Of a stretch of 15,705 nucleotides of DNA, positions 1 to 6,713 are shown one piece after another. The notes below the pieces were generated by a model that was given only the letters and a program-made list of their open reading frames with translations, searched no databases and had not been told where the DNA came from. The DNA comes from Bacteroidota bacterium. GTDB lineage: Bacteria > Bacteroidota > Bacteroidia > Flavobacteriales > Flavobacteriaceae. The stretch is from the NCBI GenBank assembly GCA_023427845.1, contig JAEYZX010000176.1, positions 1-15,705 of the forward strand, written 5' to 3'. Position 1 is the stretch's first letter. Every line of letters starts with the position of its first letter. The translations under genes and the position numbers were made by a program.

Positions 1-270
1 GCCCGGCACCGTAGGCAGGTTTCTTTTGAACTCGGGGTTCTTCAAAAAGCTTTTCTTAGCCATTTTTCCGAATAAGAATCCCATAATTCCACCGCTGACA
101 TTCATTTTTCCTTCGGCGACTTCAATCGGTTTCTGACAGTGTTTCAACATTTGCGAAACGCTCATCTTTCCCCACAAAGGTTTCGTTTCGGGAGTTAATT
201 GTTCGAGTCGTCGGACCAACTCGACATTGGTCTGCATCTCAAAGATGTTTTTGTTATTGTCTGTTTCCAT
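1..270 (-). CDS. DUF1569-like protein, C-terminus beyond window
   Basis: This reading frame starts at the ATG at 270 and stays open to the left edge, so only the first 90 residues are seen. The translation contains L-x-R-R-L-E-Q-L-T-P-E-T-K-P-L-W-G-K-M-S-V-S-Q-M-L-K-H-C, the pattern of DUF1569 proteins. These are small, DinB-like predicted helical bundle proteins common in flavobacteria, and the conserved His-Cys lies at the end of that block. Their biochemical function is not known to me. The gene lies 12 bp downstream of the SpmA/SpmB-fusion gene on the same strand, so the two are probably co-transcribed. The family call rests on motif memory, not a search. Confidence 0.72.
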   Translation of the reverse strand, partial: METDNNKNIFEMQTNVELVRRLEQLTPETKPLWGKMSVSQMLKHCQKPIEVAEGKMNVSGGIMGFLFGKMAKKSFLKNPEFKRNLPTVPG

Positions 271-282
271 TATAACTTTAAA

Positions 283-1722
283 TTAAAAAAACCAACTGGC
301 AACGAATATTGCTACAAAGACGCAGATCAGGTCTATTAGTAACATCGTACCTAAAGTATATCGCGTATTTTTAATTTTAACAGACCCAAAATAAACGGCA
401 ATCACATAAAATGTTGTCTCGGCGCTGCATTGAAAAATACTGCTGAGGCGGCCCGTAAACGAATCGGCGCCGAATGTCCGCATCGAATCGATCAGGAATC
501 CGCGCGAACCTCCGGAACTGAACGGACGCAACATCGCAACAGGAAGCGCATCGGTGATTTCTTTCGACACGCCGATATGCGAGAATATAAATGAAATTCC
601 GTTGCTGATCATGTCAAACAGGCCGCTGTTGCGGAAAAACGAAATCGCAACAAGCATTGCCAAAACATAAGGGAAAATGGTGACGCCGGTTTTCACTCCG
701 CTGTTGGCTCCTGTCACAAACGAATCAAATACTGTTGTTCCGAGCGCGGTGAATTTCTTCTCATGATACCATGCAAAAATCAGTGTAAACGCAATAATTG
801 CAATCAGAAGCAATCCCGAAAGGTTTGCCGTAAATACGTTCTTCGCAATCAAGTCCATGGTACCGATGTAGAACAGCAAACCGACAATCGCTCCAATCAC
901 CGCAAACAGCGCGATCACCAGCGAAGCACTTTTGAAATTTATTCTTTGTTTGATGCCAACCAGCACAAACGCGGCTACAGTCCCAATGAACGAAGTAATG
1001 ATACACGGAAGCATCACATCGGCAGGATTACTTGCATTTTCGGCGGCACGGTATCCGATGATCGATGTTGGAATCAACGTAAGTCCTGCGGCATGAAGGC
1101 ACATGAACATGATTTGCGCATCACTCGCCTTGTCTTTGTCGGGGTTGATTTCCTGAAGGCTTTGCATCGCTTTTAATCCGAATGGCGTGGCGGCCGAATC
1201 GAGTCCGAGGAAGTTGGCCGCGAAGTTCAATGTCATGTACGAAATTGATTCGTGGTTTTTGGGCACCGATGGAAATACTTTGACAAATACCGGACTCAAT
1301 TTCTTGGCGAGTCTTTCGGACGCACCCGAATCTATCAGTAACTGCATCAGTCCGCAAAAGAATGCGAGATATGCAATCAACGGCAAAATCAGGTTCATCA
1401 GCGTGTTCTTCGCAGTCGGTAAAAGTCCGTCGGTTTTTTGGACACCGCTATAGAGTTTAACCGTTTTGTTGCTGAATACATAAGTCGTATCGGCATCGGA
1501 AGTATTCCTGTTTAAAACATACGACTTCTCGGGCGATGCATCGATGCTGTCGGCAATGAATCGCGGAAGATTTTCTTTGTATTGTTCGGAAATCAGGATC
1601 GGTTCACCTATTTTTCCATTCAGCACATAATCGACCGTATAGGTTTTATCGAGCGCGAGGCTGGCCACTATATAAACAATCGAAGCAATAAAAATCGACA
1701 GCCAGAACCTGCTTAATACCAT
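283..1722 (-). CDS. Nucleoside recognition (Gate) domain membrane protein, SpmA/SpmB fusion
   Basis: This 479-residue polytopic membrane protein has one membrane helix at about 6-24, an extracytoplasmic stretch at about 25-105, and then many hydrophobic helices. The first Gate half carries NFAANFLGLDSAATPFGLKA at 166-185, as in spore maturation protein A. The C-terminal half carries the SpmB-type block with RPFSSGGSRGF and CSAETTFYVIAVYFGS near 400-450. SpmA and SpmB are separate proteins in Firmicutes, and a single fused chain is common in non-sporulating Bacteroidota. The substrate is unknown; the Gate domain is shared with nucleoside transporters, so transport of a small metabolite is an inference. 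The extracytoplasmic insert between helix 1 and the first Gate domain is the least familiar part. The start at 1722 is the first ATG after the repeat region and gives a clean N-terminal helix. Confidence 0.88.
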   Translation of the reverse strand: MVLSRFWLSIFIASIVYIVASLALDKTYTVDYVLNGKIGEPILISEQYKENLPRFIADSIDASPEKSYVLNRNTSDADTTYVFSNKTVKLYSGVQKTDGLLPTAKNTLMNLILPLIAYLAFFCGLMQLLIDSGASERLAKKLSPVFVKVFPSVPKNHESISYMTLNFAANFLGLDSAATPFGLKAMQSLQEINPDKDKASDAQIMFMCLHAAGLTLIPTSIIGYRAAENASNPADVMLPCIITSFIGTVAAFVLVGIKQRINFKSASLVIALFAVIGAIVGLLFYIGTMDLIAKNVFTANLSGLLLIAIIAFTLIFAWYHEKKFTALGTTVFDSFVTGANSGVKTGVTIFPYVLAMLVAISFFRNSGLFDMISNGISFIFSHIGVSKEITDALPVAMLRPFSSGGSRGFLIDSMRTFGADSFTGRLSSIFQCSAETTFYVIAVYFGSVKIKNTRYTLGTMLLIDLICVFVAIFVASWFF

Positions 1723-1741
1723 GAGAGTTTTTTTGTAAAAG

Positions 1742-1906
1742 TAATAAGTAATTTACCAATGTGTAAATGTAACAATTAAACAATTTGATTTAGATAGGCT
1801 GCTTCAATATAACAAATCATAAGTCAAGCAACTTGCCTTAAATCATCAAAAAATGCATCCTTGAAATACTTATTGGTACATTTATAAATTGCTACATTGT
1901 TACATT
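1742..1906. repeat. Inverted pair of 8-bp-period arrays with 77-bp core
   Basis: This region fills the gap between the exonuclease and the SpmA/SpmB-fusion gene. On the plus strand 1750-1789 reads as octamers AATTTACC, AATGTGTA, AATGTAAC, AATTAAAC, AATTTGAT. On the minus strand 1906-1867 reads AATGTAAC, AATGTAGC, AATTTATA, AATGTACC, AATAAGTA. The segments 1766-1786 and 1886-1906 are complementary at 18 of 21 positions, so the two arrays form an inverted pair around a core at 1790-1866. The right array reaches into the TAA stop of the exonuclease gene (1905-1907). I see no convincing coding remnant in the core. Confidence 0.6.
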
Positions 1907-2618
1907 AAACATGCAGAATCTCGCTCTCGTCGAGCAGCTCTTCCCTTCTTAATCGTAAAAATACCTGTGCCACTGCAATCACGTCTTTTTCACAATAGGT
2001 CACGATGCGGTCAATGTCTTTTTCGACATGATACACATGGCCGACCTGGCTTCCGTCGATATCGCCTTTTGACGATGGGATGCCGAGAATTTTGGTCAGC
2101 AGTTTTAGTGAAGTAAAATGCTTATAATCGCCGAATTTCCAAAGTTCAAGCGTATCGAGATGCGGAACTTCCCATGGTTTTTTGCCGAAAAGATTCAGCT
2201 TGGAGCAAATTGGGATCTGGTTGATGATCATCCGGCGGGCGATAAACGGGAAATCGAATTCCTTGGCGTTATGTCCGCACAACAAATGCTGCGGTGCGCA
2301 AAAATGATTGTTCATCAGGTTGTTGAAATCCGAAAGCAGTTTTTTCTCATCGCCGAAATACGACGTGACGCGAAAAGTCCTGATATCTGATTTGAAAGTG
2401 AAATAACCAACCGAAATGCATACGATCTTTCCGAATTCGGCCCAGATTCCGGCGCGGTCATAGAAGTCTTCGGGTGTGTATTCGTCTTTGCGCTGATATT
2501 GGGTTTTATGTTCCCAAAGTTGTTTCATTTCGTCGTCGAGCGCGTTGAAATCCGATTCAACAGGAACCGTTTCGATGTCCAGGAACAGGACATTTTCAAG
2601 TTTGAGTTTTTCAATCAT
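1905..2618 (-). CDS. Predicted 3'-5' exonuclease, PolB-like (RNase H fold)
   Basis: This 237-residue protein has the three exonuclease motifs of the DEDDy superfamily. ExoI is FLDIET with D14 and E16. ExoII is CGHNAKEFDFPFI at 114-126 with N117 and D122. ExoIII is YCEKDV at 208-213 with Y208 and D212. Spacing and length fit the PolB-like predicted 3'-5' exonuclease family (PF10108 type), stand-alone proteins related to the proofreading domain of family B DNA polymerases. It should remove nucleotides from 3' ends of DNA or RNA with two metal ions; the real substrate is not known. All key acidic residues are present, so it should be active. It lies 30 bp downstream of the serine hydrolase gene. 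Confidence 0.9.
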   Translation of the reverse strand: MIEKLKLENVLFLDIETVPVESDFNALDDEMKQLWEHKTQYQRKDEYTPEDFYDRAGIWAEFGKIVCISVGYFTFKSDIRTFRVTSYFGDEKKLLSDFNNLMNNHFCAPQHLLCGHNAKEFDFPFIARRMIINQIPICSKLNLFGKKPWEVPHLDTLELWKFGDYKHFTSLKLLTKILGIPSSKGDIDGSQVGHVYHVEKDIDRIVTYCEKDVIAVAQVFLRLRREELLDESEILHV

Positions 2619-2648
2619 GGCGTATATATTAAAATTATTGGCGTGTAT

Positions 2649-3803
2649 TTATCTGCTGTCGAGCATCTTATAAGTTTGGTCAATATACGAAAAAAAGTCA
2701 TCGCTATGCGGATTGTCTTTTTTACGACGCGCGGCATGATGTCCGAGTCGTACAATAATGACGTTGTCTTCAGGAATCACGATAACGTATTGACCAAGGT
2801 GTCCGCGCATGTAAAAAATATTTTTGTCTTTATAGTCGCTAAGCCACCATCCGTAGCCGTATTCAGGCGATACGGGAAATCTTGGCCGAACCGATTTTGC
2901 GACAAAAGCCGAATCGAGAAGCTGCTGACCGTTCCATTTTCCGTGCTGAAGATACAGTTTCCCAAACCTTGCAAAATCTCGCGCGTTTGAGGCGATGCAG
3001 CAATACGCCTTGACGATTCCACCATCGCGGTCGGTTTGCCAGAGCGCTTCATTTTCGGCTCCGAGCGGTTTCCAGAATCGGTCCGACACATAGTCGGCGA
3101 GGCTTTGTCCTGTCGCTTTTTCGATCACCTGTGCCAGCAATTGCGTGTTTCCGCTCAAATACTTAAATGTTTTTCCCGGTGTTTCAACCGATTTCTGATT
3201 CAACGCGACAGATGCAAGATCAGTGTCGAAATAGGCGCGAGTCGTAACTGAAAATGGAGAATAATATGATTCATCCCAATCGAGCCCCGATGCCATCGAA
3301 GATAAATCACCGACCGTCATTTTTCCTGCGGCACCTTTACGGAATTCCGAAAAGAAATCGCCCACCGGCTGATCGAGGCTTTTGATTTTACCTTCCATTA
3401 TTGCTTTTCCGAGTGCAGCCGAAACAATGCTTTTCGCCATCGAAAAAGAATTCGATTTTGAATCCTTATCATAACCATCGTAATAGCTTTCGCTGAAAAT
3501 GCTGTCATTTTTGATGATCAGAAATGCTACTGTACCGGTTTGCGCGTGGAGCGATTCGAGTGCGGCGGTCGGCTGAACTGAATTGTAATCTGCGGCGATT
3601 GCCCACGGTTGCGGATTCCCGGTTGCAATTGGCCGATTATCGAAGTACTTATAATCATCCAAAAACGCGGTTGTGTGGCCGTTTAAATAAATGGTCCGGA
3701 CGGCGGTGATCAGGTATCCGAATCCCAAAACATATAATAACAGTACAAACGCAATCAACGTCCCGGCCGTCCAAAGCGCTATTTTCTTTAACCTATTCAT
3801 CAT
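2649..3803 (-). CDS. Membrane-anchored serine hydrolase, beta-lactamase/PBP family
   Basis: Starting at 3803 the protein has 384 residues: a membrane anchor at about 6-28 and then a class C beta-lactamase-type domain (PF00144 family). The nucleophile motif is S-M-A-K (S121, K124). A YLSGN motif stands at 215-219 where these enzymes carry the catalytic Tyr motif, and HLG at 335-337 replaces the KTG triad as in many esterase-like members. Substrates in this family range from D-alanyl peptides to esters, so no specific reaction can be assigned. The frame stays open upstream to an ATG at 3911, but that extension has no signal-like character. The ATG pair at 3803/3800 directly precedes the lysine-rich membrane anchor, and the TGA of a short upstream frame overlaps it. 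Confidence 0.85.
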   Translation of the reverse strand: MMNRLKKIALWTAGTLIAFVLLLYVLGFGYLITAVRTIYLNGHTTAFLDDYKYFDNRPIATGNPQPWAIAADYNSVQPTAALESLHAQTGTVAFLIIKNDSIFSESYYDGYDKDSKSNSFSMAKSIVSAALGKAIMEGKIKSLDQPVGDFFSEFRKGAAGKMTVGDLSSMASGLDWDESYYSPFSVTTRAYFDTDLASVALNQKSVETPGKTFKYLSGNTQLLAQVIEKATGQSLADYVSDRFWKPLGAENEALWQTDRDGGIVKAYCCIASNARDFARFGKLYLQHGKWNGQQLLDSAFVAKSVRPRFPVSPEYGYGWWLSDYKDKNIFYMRGHLGQYVIVIPEDNVIIVRLGHHAARRKKDNPHSDDFFSYIDQTYKMLDSR

Positions 3804-3880
3804 GGTTGAACACGGCTGAAAATTCCATTTGCAAAGCATACCGACAAAAAAAGTGTAGCAACAAACAGAATTTTTTTCAT
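3800..3880 (-). CDS. Short ORF with signal-peptide sequence (26 aa), possible leader or remnant
   Basis: The frame from the ATG at 3880 encodes MKKILFVATLFLSVCFANG followed by seven residues and a TGA. That TGA overlaps the start of the serine hydrolase in an ATGA arrangement. The first 18 residues look like a Sec signal peptide: two Lys, a hydrophobic core and a possible cleavage site after C-F-A. It could be a translationally coupled leader ORF, or the 5' end of a secreted-protein gene whose body was lost. It is too short to assign by family, and chance similarity to a signal peptide is possible in AT-rich sequence. Confidence 0.3.
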   Translation of the reverse strand: MKKILFVATLFLSVCFANGIFSRVQP

Positions 3881-3948
3881 TTGGTTTTACATTTTCGGAA
3901 CCAATGTACAACTATTGTCAGAAAAGCGATTGCTGCCGGGAAGGATTT

Positions 3949-4389
3949 TCATGTTCGTAGCCATTTTTTGCGCCAGAGTCCGCCTGCATAGCCCGTCAGC
4001 GTGCCGTTTGTACCGATAACACGATGGCAGGGAACAACAATCCATAACGGGTTTTTTGCGTTGGCCGATGCAACCGCGCGAATTGCTTTTACGTCGCCCA
4101 ATTGTTTTGAAAGTTCGAGGTACGACAGTGTTGTGCCAAACGGTATGGTGCGGAGTTCGTTCCAAACGCGTTTCTGGAAATTGGTTCCATGCGGATTAAT
4201 CGGAAATGTAAAGTTGGTGCGTTTGCCGGCGAAATATTCGTTCAGTTCAGTGGTCGCGGACTGCAAAGCAAATGGAGTTTCATCCGAAACAGTTCCGTTA
4301 TCACGAATTGAAATTGAGGCGATTCCGTTTCTGTCGCCGGTAATCGAAATTACTCCAAGAGGTGTGGAAAATGACGCGGTTAACATCAT
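3949..4389 (-). CDS. ogt: Methylated-DNA--[protein]-cysteine S-methyltransferase
   Basis: This suicide DNA repair enzyme transfers the alkyl group from O6-alkylguanine to its own cysteine. From the ATG at 4389 it has 146 residues, near the lower end for single-domain Ogt/MGMT proteins. The active-site block IVVPCHRVIG carries the acceptor Cys at about 121 and the following His-Arg. The preceding helix (AVASANAKNP) and the FQKRVWNELRTIPFGTTLSY segment match the DNA-binding domain. The start at 4389 is preferred over the ATG at 4410 because its ATG overlaps the TGA of the upstream gene (ATGA), a usual sign of translational coupling. No AraC-like Ada domain is attached. Confidence 0.92.
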   Translation of the reverse strand: MMLTASFSTPLGVISITGDRNGIASISIRDNGTVSDETPFALQSATTELNEYFAGKRTNFTFPINPHGTNFQKRVWNELRTIPFGTTLSYLELSKQLGDVKAIRAVASANAKNPLWIVVPCHRVIGTNGTLTGYAGGLWRKKWLRT

Positions 4390-4718
4390 TTGTCGGCCAT
4401 GGTCTGCCAAAGTACTTCATTGCGCGCCATTCGGAACGCATCAGGTGGAAGCTCGCGACCACACGGATCCTGAATCGGATTTTCAAGTGCAAAGCGTTTA
4501 ACTGCTTCACCGCGACGGATATCCTTTGTCCACGCATAATTTGAAGGAAGTGCCTGCAGATCGTATGTGGCCATTTTGCCAAGCGCGTTAAGGCTTACGA
4601 TTGGAAGCGTATCGCGTGTGGCAAAAGTAAAATCGGGATCCACTTTAGTTGTAAACGGCGTTTGCGCAATTGCGTGAGCGGAAAATAACAGGGCAGGAAG
4701 CAGCAACTTTAGGCACAT
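4386..4718 (-). CDS. Hypothetical small secreted protein
   Basis: This 110-residue protein has an N-terminal signal peptide (MCLKLLLPALLFSAHAIA) with probable cleavage between A18 and Q19. The mature part is about 92 residues with one Cys and no motif that I recognise; it contains LPIVSLNALGKMATYDLQAL and, near the end, PPDAFRMARNEVLWQTMADK. The TGA overlaps the ATG of the alkyltransferase gene by the ATGA arrangement, which argues that the frame is translated. Why an exported protein is coupled to a DNA repair gene is not clear. I do not assign a function. Confidence 0.62.
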   Translation of the reverse strand: MCLKLLLPALLFSAHAIAQTPFTTKVDPDFTFATRDTLPIVSLNALGKMATYDLQALPSNYAWTKDIRRGEAVKRFALENPIQDPCGRELPPDAFRMARNEVLWQTMADK

Positions 4719-4797
4719 ATCTTTAGTTTCAGAACCCTAAATTACGGAAAGGCAGCTACAAATCAAAGAATTAACGAACAATGCGGCACTACCGCTT

Positions 4798-5187
4798 TTA
4801 TTTCAGGAAGCTGTACATATAGGCCTCCAGCGCCTTCAGGTCTTCTTCGGGCATTTTTTTCGTGATCGCAAAGTTGGCTTTCATTACCGAATATTGCGAC
4901 GGATCGACGATTGGATCGGCCTTTTCCTTTAGGAACGCTACGATATCGCCGTTCTGGTCTTTGTAGATTTTCGCGATTTCGATAATGCTCGGACCGATGA
5001 TTTTTTGATCGGGGCGATGGCATGCGACGCAGTTTCCGCCACCTTCAAAAAGTTCCTTGCCGCGTGCAAGTTGCTTGTCGGCTGCCGAAAGTTCCGTTTC
5101 CGGATATAAAGATTCTTTTTTTTCTTCATTTTTGCCGCATCCGATTAAGATTGCGGACACAATCAGACTTAAAAATATTCTATTCAT
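4798..5187 (-). CDS. Lipoprotein c-type cytochrome (class I)
   Basis: From the ATG at 5187 the protein has 129 residues. It begins with a lipoprotein signal peptide ending in the lipobox L-I-G-C (Cys17), so it should be lipid-anchored outside the cytoplasm. A single CVACH haem site lies at 53-57. The likely distal Met ligand is Met102 (S-V-M-K-A-N); Met112 is an alternative. The terminal EEDLKALEAYMYSF is the usual last helix of monohaem cytochrome c. It is a one-electron carrier, but the partner cannot be read from the sequence. An upstream ATG at 5247 would add 20 residues before the signal peptide and would lie inside a repeat, so it is rejected. The gene is downstream of hemB. Confidence 0.88.
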   Translation of the reverse strand: MNRIFLSLIVSAILIGCGKNEEKKESLYPETELSAADKQLARGKELFEGGGNCVACHRPDQKIIGPSIIEIAKIYKDQNGDIVAFLKEKADPIVDPSQYSVMKANFAITKKMPEEDLKALEAYMYSFLK

Positions 5188-5199
5188 GATACACATATT

Positions 5200-5276
5200 A
5201 GCCCCGATAGAAGCGCAAATCCTTTTGGTTTTTTCTTTAAAAAGCAAAAGATTGCAGCGGATAGCGGGATTGGCTT
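5200..5276. repeat. Intergenic imperfect hairpin repeat, copy 1
   Basis: This lies between hemB and the cytochrome c gene. The left part is AGCCCCGATAGAAGCG followed by CAAATCCTTTT, and the right part is AAAAGATTGCAGCGGATAGC followed by GGGATTGGCT. Copy 2 at 9485-9587 has nearly the same two parts. The outer AGCCCC/GGG..GGCT and inner ATC-TTTT/AAAAGAT segments can pair, giving a long interrupted stem-loop. Directly after the hemB stop and followed by T-rich sequence on the minus strand, it could act as a transcription terminator or RNA end-protecting structure. The folding is by eye only. Confidence 0.6.
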
Positions 5277-5282
5277 CAACAA

Positions 5283-6269
5283 TTACTTATTCAAAATCAC
5301 CGCGGCTTCTTTTGCGAAATAGGTCGATATGATGTTGGCGCCGGCGCGTTTGATGCAGTGCAATTGCTCGATCATAATTTTGTCGTGGTCGAGCCAGCCG
5401 CGTTCGGCAGCAGCTTTCACCATCGCATATTCGCCCGAAACCTGATACACCGCCACCGGGACATGTACCGCATTTTTGACTTCGCGCACAATGTCGAGGT
5501 ACGCCATTCCGGGTTTTACCATTACGATATCGGCGCCTTCAGCAACATCGTCGAGCGTCTCCTTTATCGCTTCGATGCGGTTTGCATAATCCATTTGGTA
5601 CGTTTTCTTATCGCGCGGAACATCGGTCAAATCGACCGGGGCCGAATCGAGTGCGTCGCGGAACGGGCCATAGAAAGCCGAGGCATACTTCGCGCTATAG
5701 CTCATGATTCCCACGTTGTGATGGCCGTTTTCTTCGAGTGCTTTGCGAATGGCATACACGCGGCCGTCCATCATATCGGATGGTGCCACGAAATCGGCTC
5801 CGGCATCGGCATGCGAAAGGCTCATTCGCGTGAGCGCATCGACAGTCGCATCGTTGATGACCTGGCCTTTTTCGATGATTCCGTCATGGCCGTAAATCGA
5901 ATACGGATCGAGCGCAACATCGGGCATTACGATCATTTCGGGAACTGCGTTTTTGATTGCGCGGATGGTTTGCTGCATCAGGCCATCTTTGTTCCACGCT
6001 TCTTTTCCGGTGTTGTCTTTGAGTTTATCGCTGACTTTTACATATATATTTACTGCCTTTATTCCTAAATTCCATGCTTCTTTGACTTCGTTTATCGTAT
6101 TGTCGAGCGAATGCCGGAAAATACCGGGCATCGACGGAATGGCGGTTTTGACGTCTTTCCCTTCGGCGATAAACATCGGAAGCATGAAGTCCTGTGGCGA
6201 TAATGTGGTTTCGCGTACGAGTGATCGTATGGATTCGTTGGTGCGGAGGCGGCGGTTGCGGTTGAACAT
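5283..6269 (-). CDS. hemB: Porphobilinogen synthase (delta-aminolevulinic acid dehydratase)
   Basis: HemB condenses two 5-aminolevulinate molecules to porphobilinogen in the cytoplasm. The 328-residue length is typical. The two Schiff-base lysines are in MSYSAKYASAFYGPF (K194) and MVKPGMAYLDI (K252). The metal-site loop at 117-130 reads DVALDPYSIYGHDG: the Cys triad of zinc-dependent enzymes is replaced by Ala119, Asp121 and Asp129, as in the magnesium/potassium-type enzymes of Pseudomonas and others. The N-terminus (FNRNRRLRTNESIRSLVRET) is standard, which supports the start at 6269. Upstream lie the 7-bp array and the S23-like gene, which separate hemB from the other hem genes. Confidence 0.97.
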   Translation of the reverse strand: MFNRNRRLRTNESIRSLVRETTLSPQDFMLPMFIAEGKDVKTAIPSMPGIFRHSLDNTINEVKEAWNLGIKAVNIYVKVSDKLKDNTGKEAWNKDGLMQQTIRAIKNAVPEMIVMPDVALDPYSIYGHDGIIEKGQVINDATVDALTRMSLSHADAGADFVAPSDMMDGRVYAIRKALEENGHHNVGIMSYSAKYASAFYGPFRDALDSAPVDLTDVPRDKKTYQMDYANRIEAIKETLDDVAEGADIVMVKPGMAYLDIVREVKNAVHVPVAVYQVSGEYAMVKAAAERGWLDHDKIMIEQLHCIKRAGANIISTYFAKEAAVILNK

Positions 6270-6273
6270 AGGC

Positions 6274-6304
6274 GGCGGTCAGCTTTCAGCAATCAGCTTT
6301 CAGC
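6274..6304 (+). repeat. 7-bp-period array, left end of S23 element
   Basis: On the plus strand the units are GGCGGTC, AGCTTTC, AGCAATC, AGCTTTC, AGC, starting 5 bp from the hemB start codon. The array is in inverted orientation to the one at 6683-6713: CAGCAATCAGCTTTCAGC at 6287-6304 is complementary to 6690-6707 with one mismatch. Together they enclose the S23-like gene. Confidence 0.75.
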
Positions 6305-6320
6305 TAAATTTAATTAGACA

Positions 6321-6671
6321 TTATTGTAATTTTCTTATGAATGCACTGAGCATTTTTCTGACTTCTTCAACTTGAAACAGAAGTTCCTGGCTTCGTTGTC
6401 TTTCGATGAAATTCAGATCCGTGCTTAAAATTATTTGATATTCCAGTTCGTTTGTCGATCCAAAAGCGATCACCAAGAACCTGCAAAAATCCTTATCTGA
6501 GTTTCTTCCGCATCCTTCGGCAATATTAGTGGGAATCGAACCCGATGCTCTTCTCATCTGACTTACCAAGCCAAACATTTCTTCTTTCGGATAACTCGAC
6601 GTAATCTGATAGATATCAAGTGTCAACTGATGCGACTTTTGCCAAACTACTAGTTTTTTATATTCTTTCAT
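6321..6671 (-). CDS. Four-helix-bundle protein, S23 / 23S rRNA intervening-sequence protein family
   Basis: This 116-residue protein has the family's two hallmarks: KLVVWQKSHQLTLDIY near the N-terminus (6-21) and QMRRASGSIPTNIAEGCGR at 38-56. Family members form a pentameric ring of four-helix bundles. Some are encoded within intervening sequences of 23S rRNA, and relatives (Avd) work with diversity-generating reverse transcriptases. Most, like this one, are solitary with unknown role, probably nucleic-acid binding. No reverse transcriptase or rRNA is nearby. The gene interrupts the hem run between hemF and hemB and is enclosed by inverted 7-bp-period arrays. This looks like an insertion rather than a haem-pathway partner. 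Confidence 0.9.
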   Translation of the reverse strand: MKEYKKLVVWQKSHQLTLDIYQITSSYPKEEMFGLVSQMRRASGSIPTNIAEGCGRNSDKDFCRFLVIAFGSTNELEYQIILSTDLNFIERQRSQELLFQVEEVRKMLSAFIRKLQ

Positions 6672-6682
6672 CGCGATTTTTT

Positions 6683-6713
6683 GCTGTTCGCTGAAAGCTG
6701 ATTACTGTCAGCT
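6683..6713 (-). repeat. 7-bp-period array, right end of S23 element
   Basis: On the minus strand the units are AGCTGAC, AGTAATC, AGCTTTC, AGCGAAC, AGC. The first unit begins at the final A of the hemF TGA stop (6713-6715), so the array abuts hemF exactly. It ends 11 bp before the S23 gene start. Confidence 0.75.

Noticed and set aside
3804..3911. Upstream ATG giving a 36-residue extension of the serine hydrolase
   Set aside because: The extension has no signal or domain character, while the ATG at 3803 directly precedes a normal lysine-rich membrane anchor.
4783..4795. Rho-independent terminator after the cytochrome c gene
   Set aside because: The GCGG-CACTA-CCGC stem has only four pairs and lacks a T-run on the minus strand, where it would be needed.
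5358..6068. Long open frame on the plus strand opposite hemB
   Set aside because: It is antisense to a clear hemB and the translation has no recognisable family; it follows from the codon use of hemB.
6321..6671. Diversity-generating retroelement accessory (Avd) locus
   Set aside because: No reverse transcriptase, template repeat or variable repeat is present in the window.
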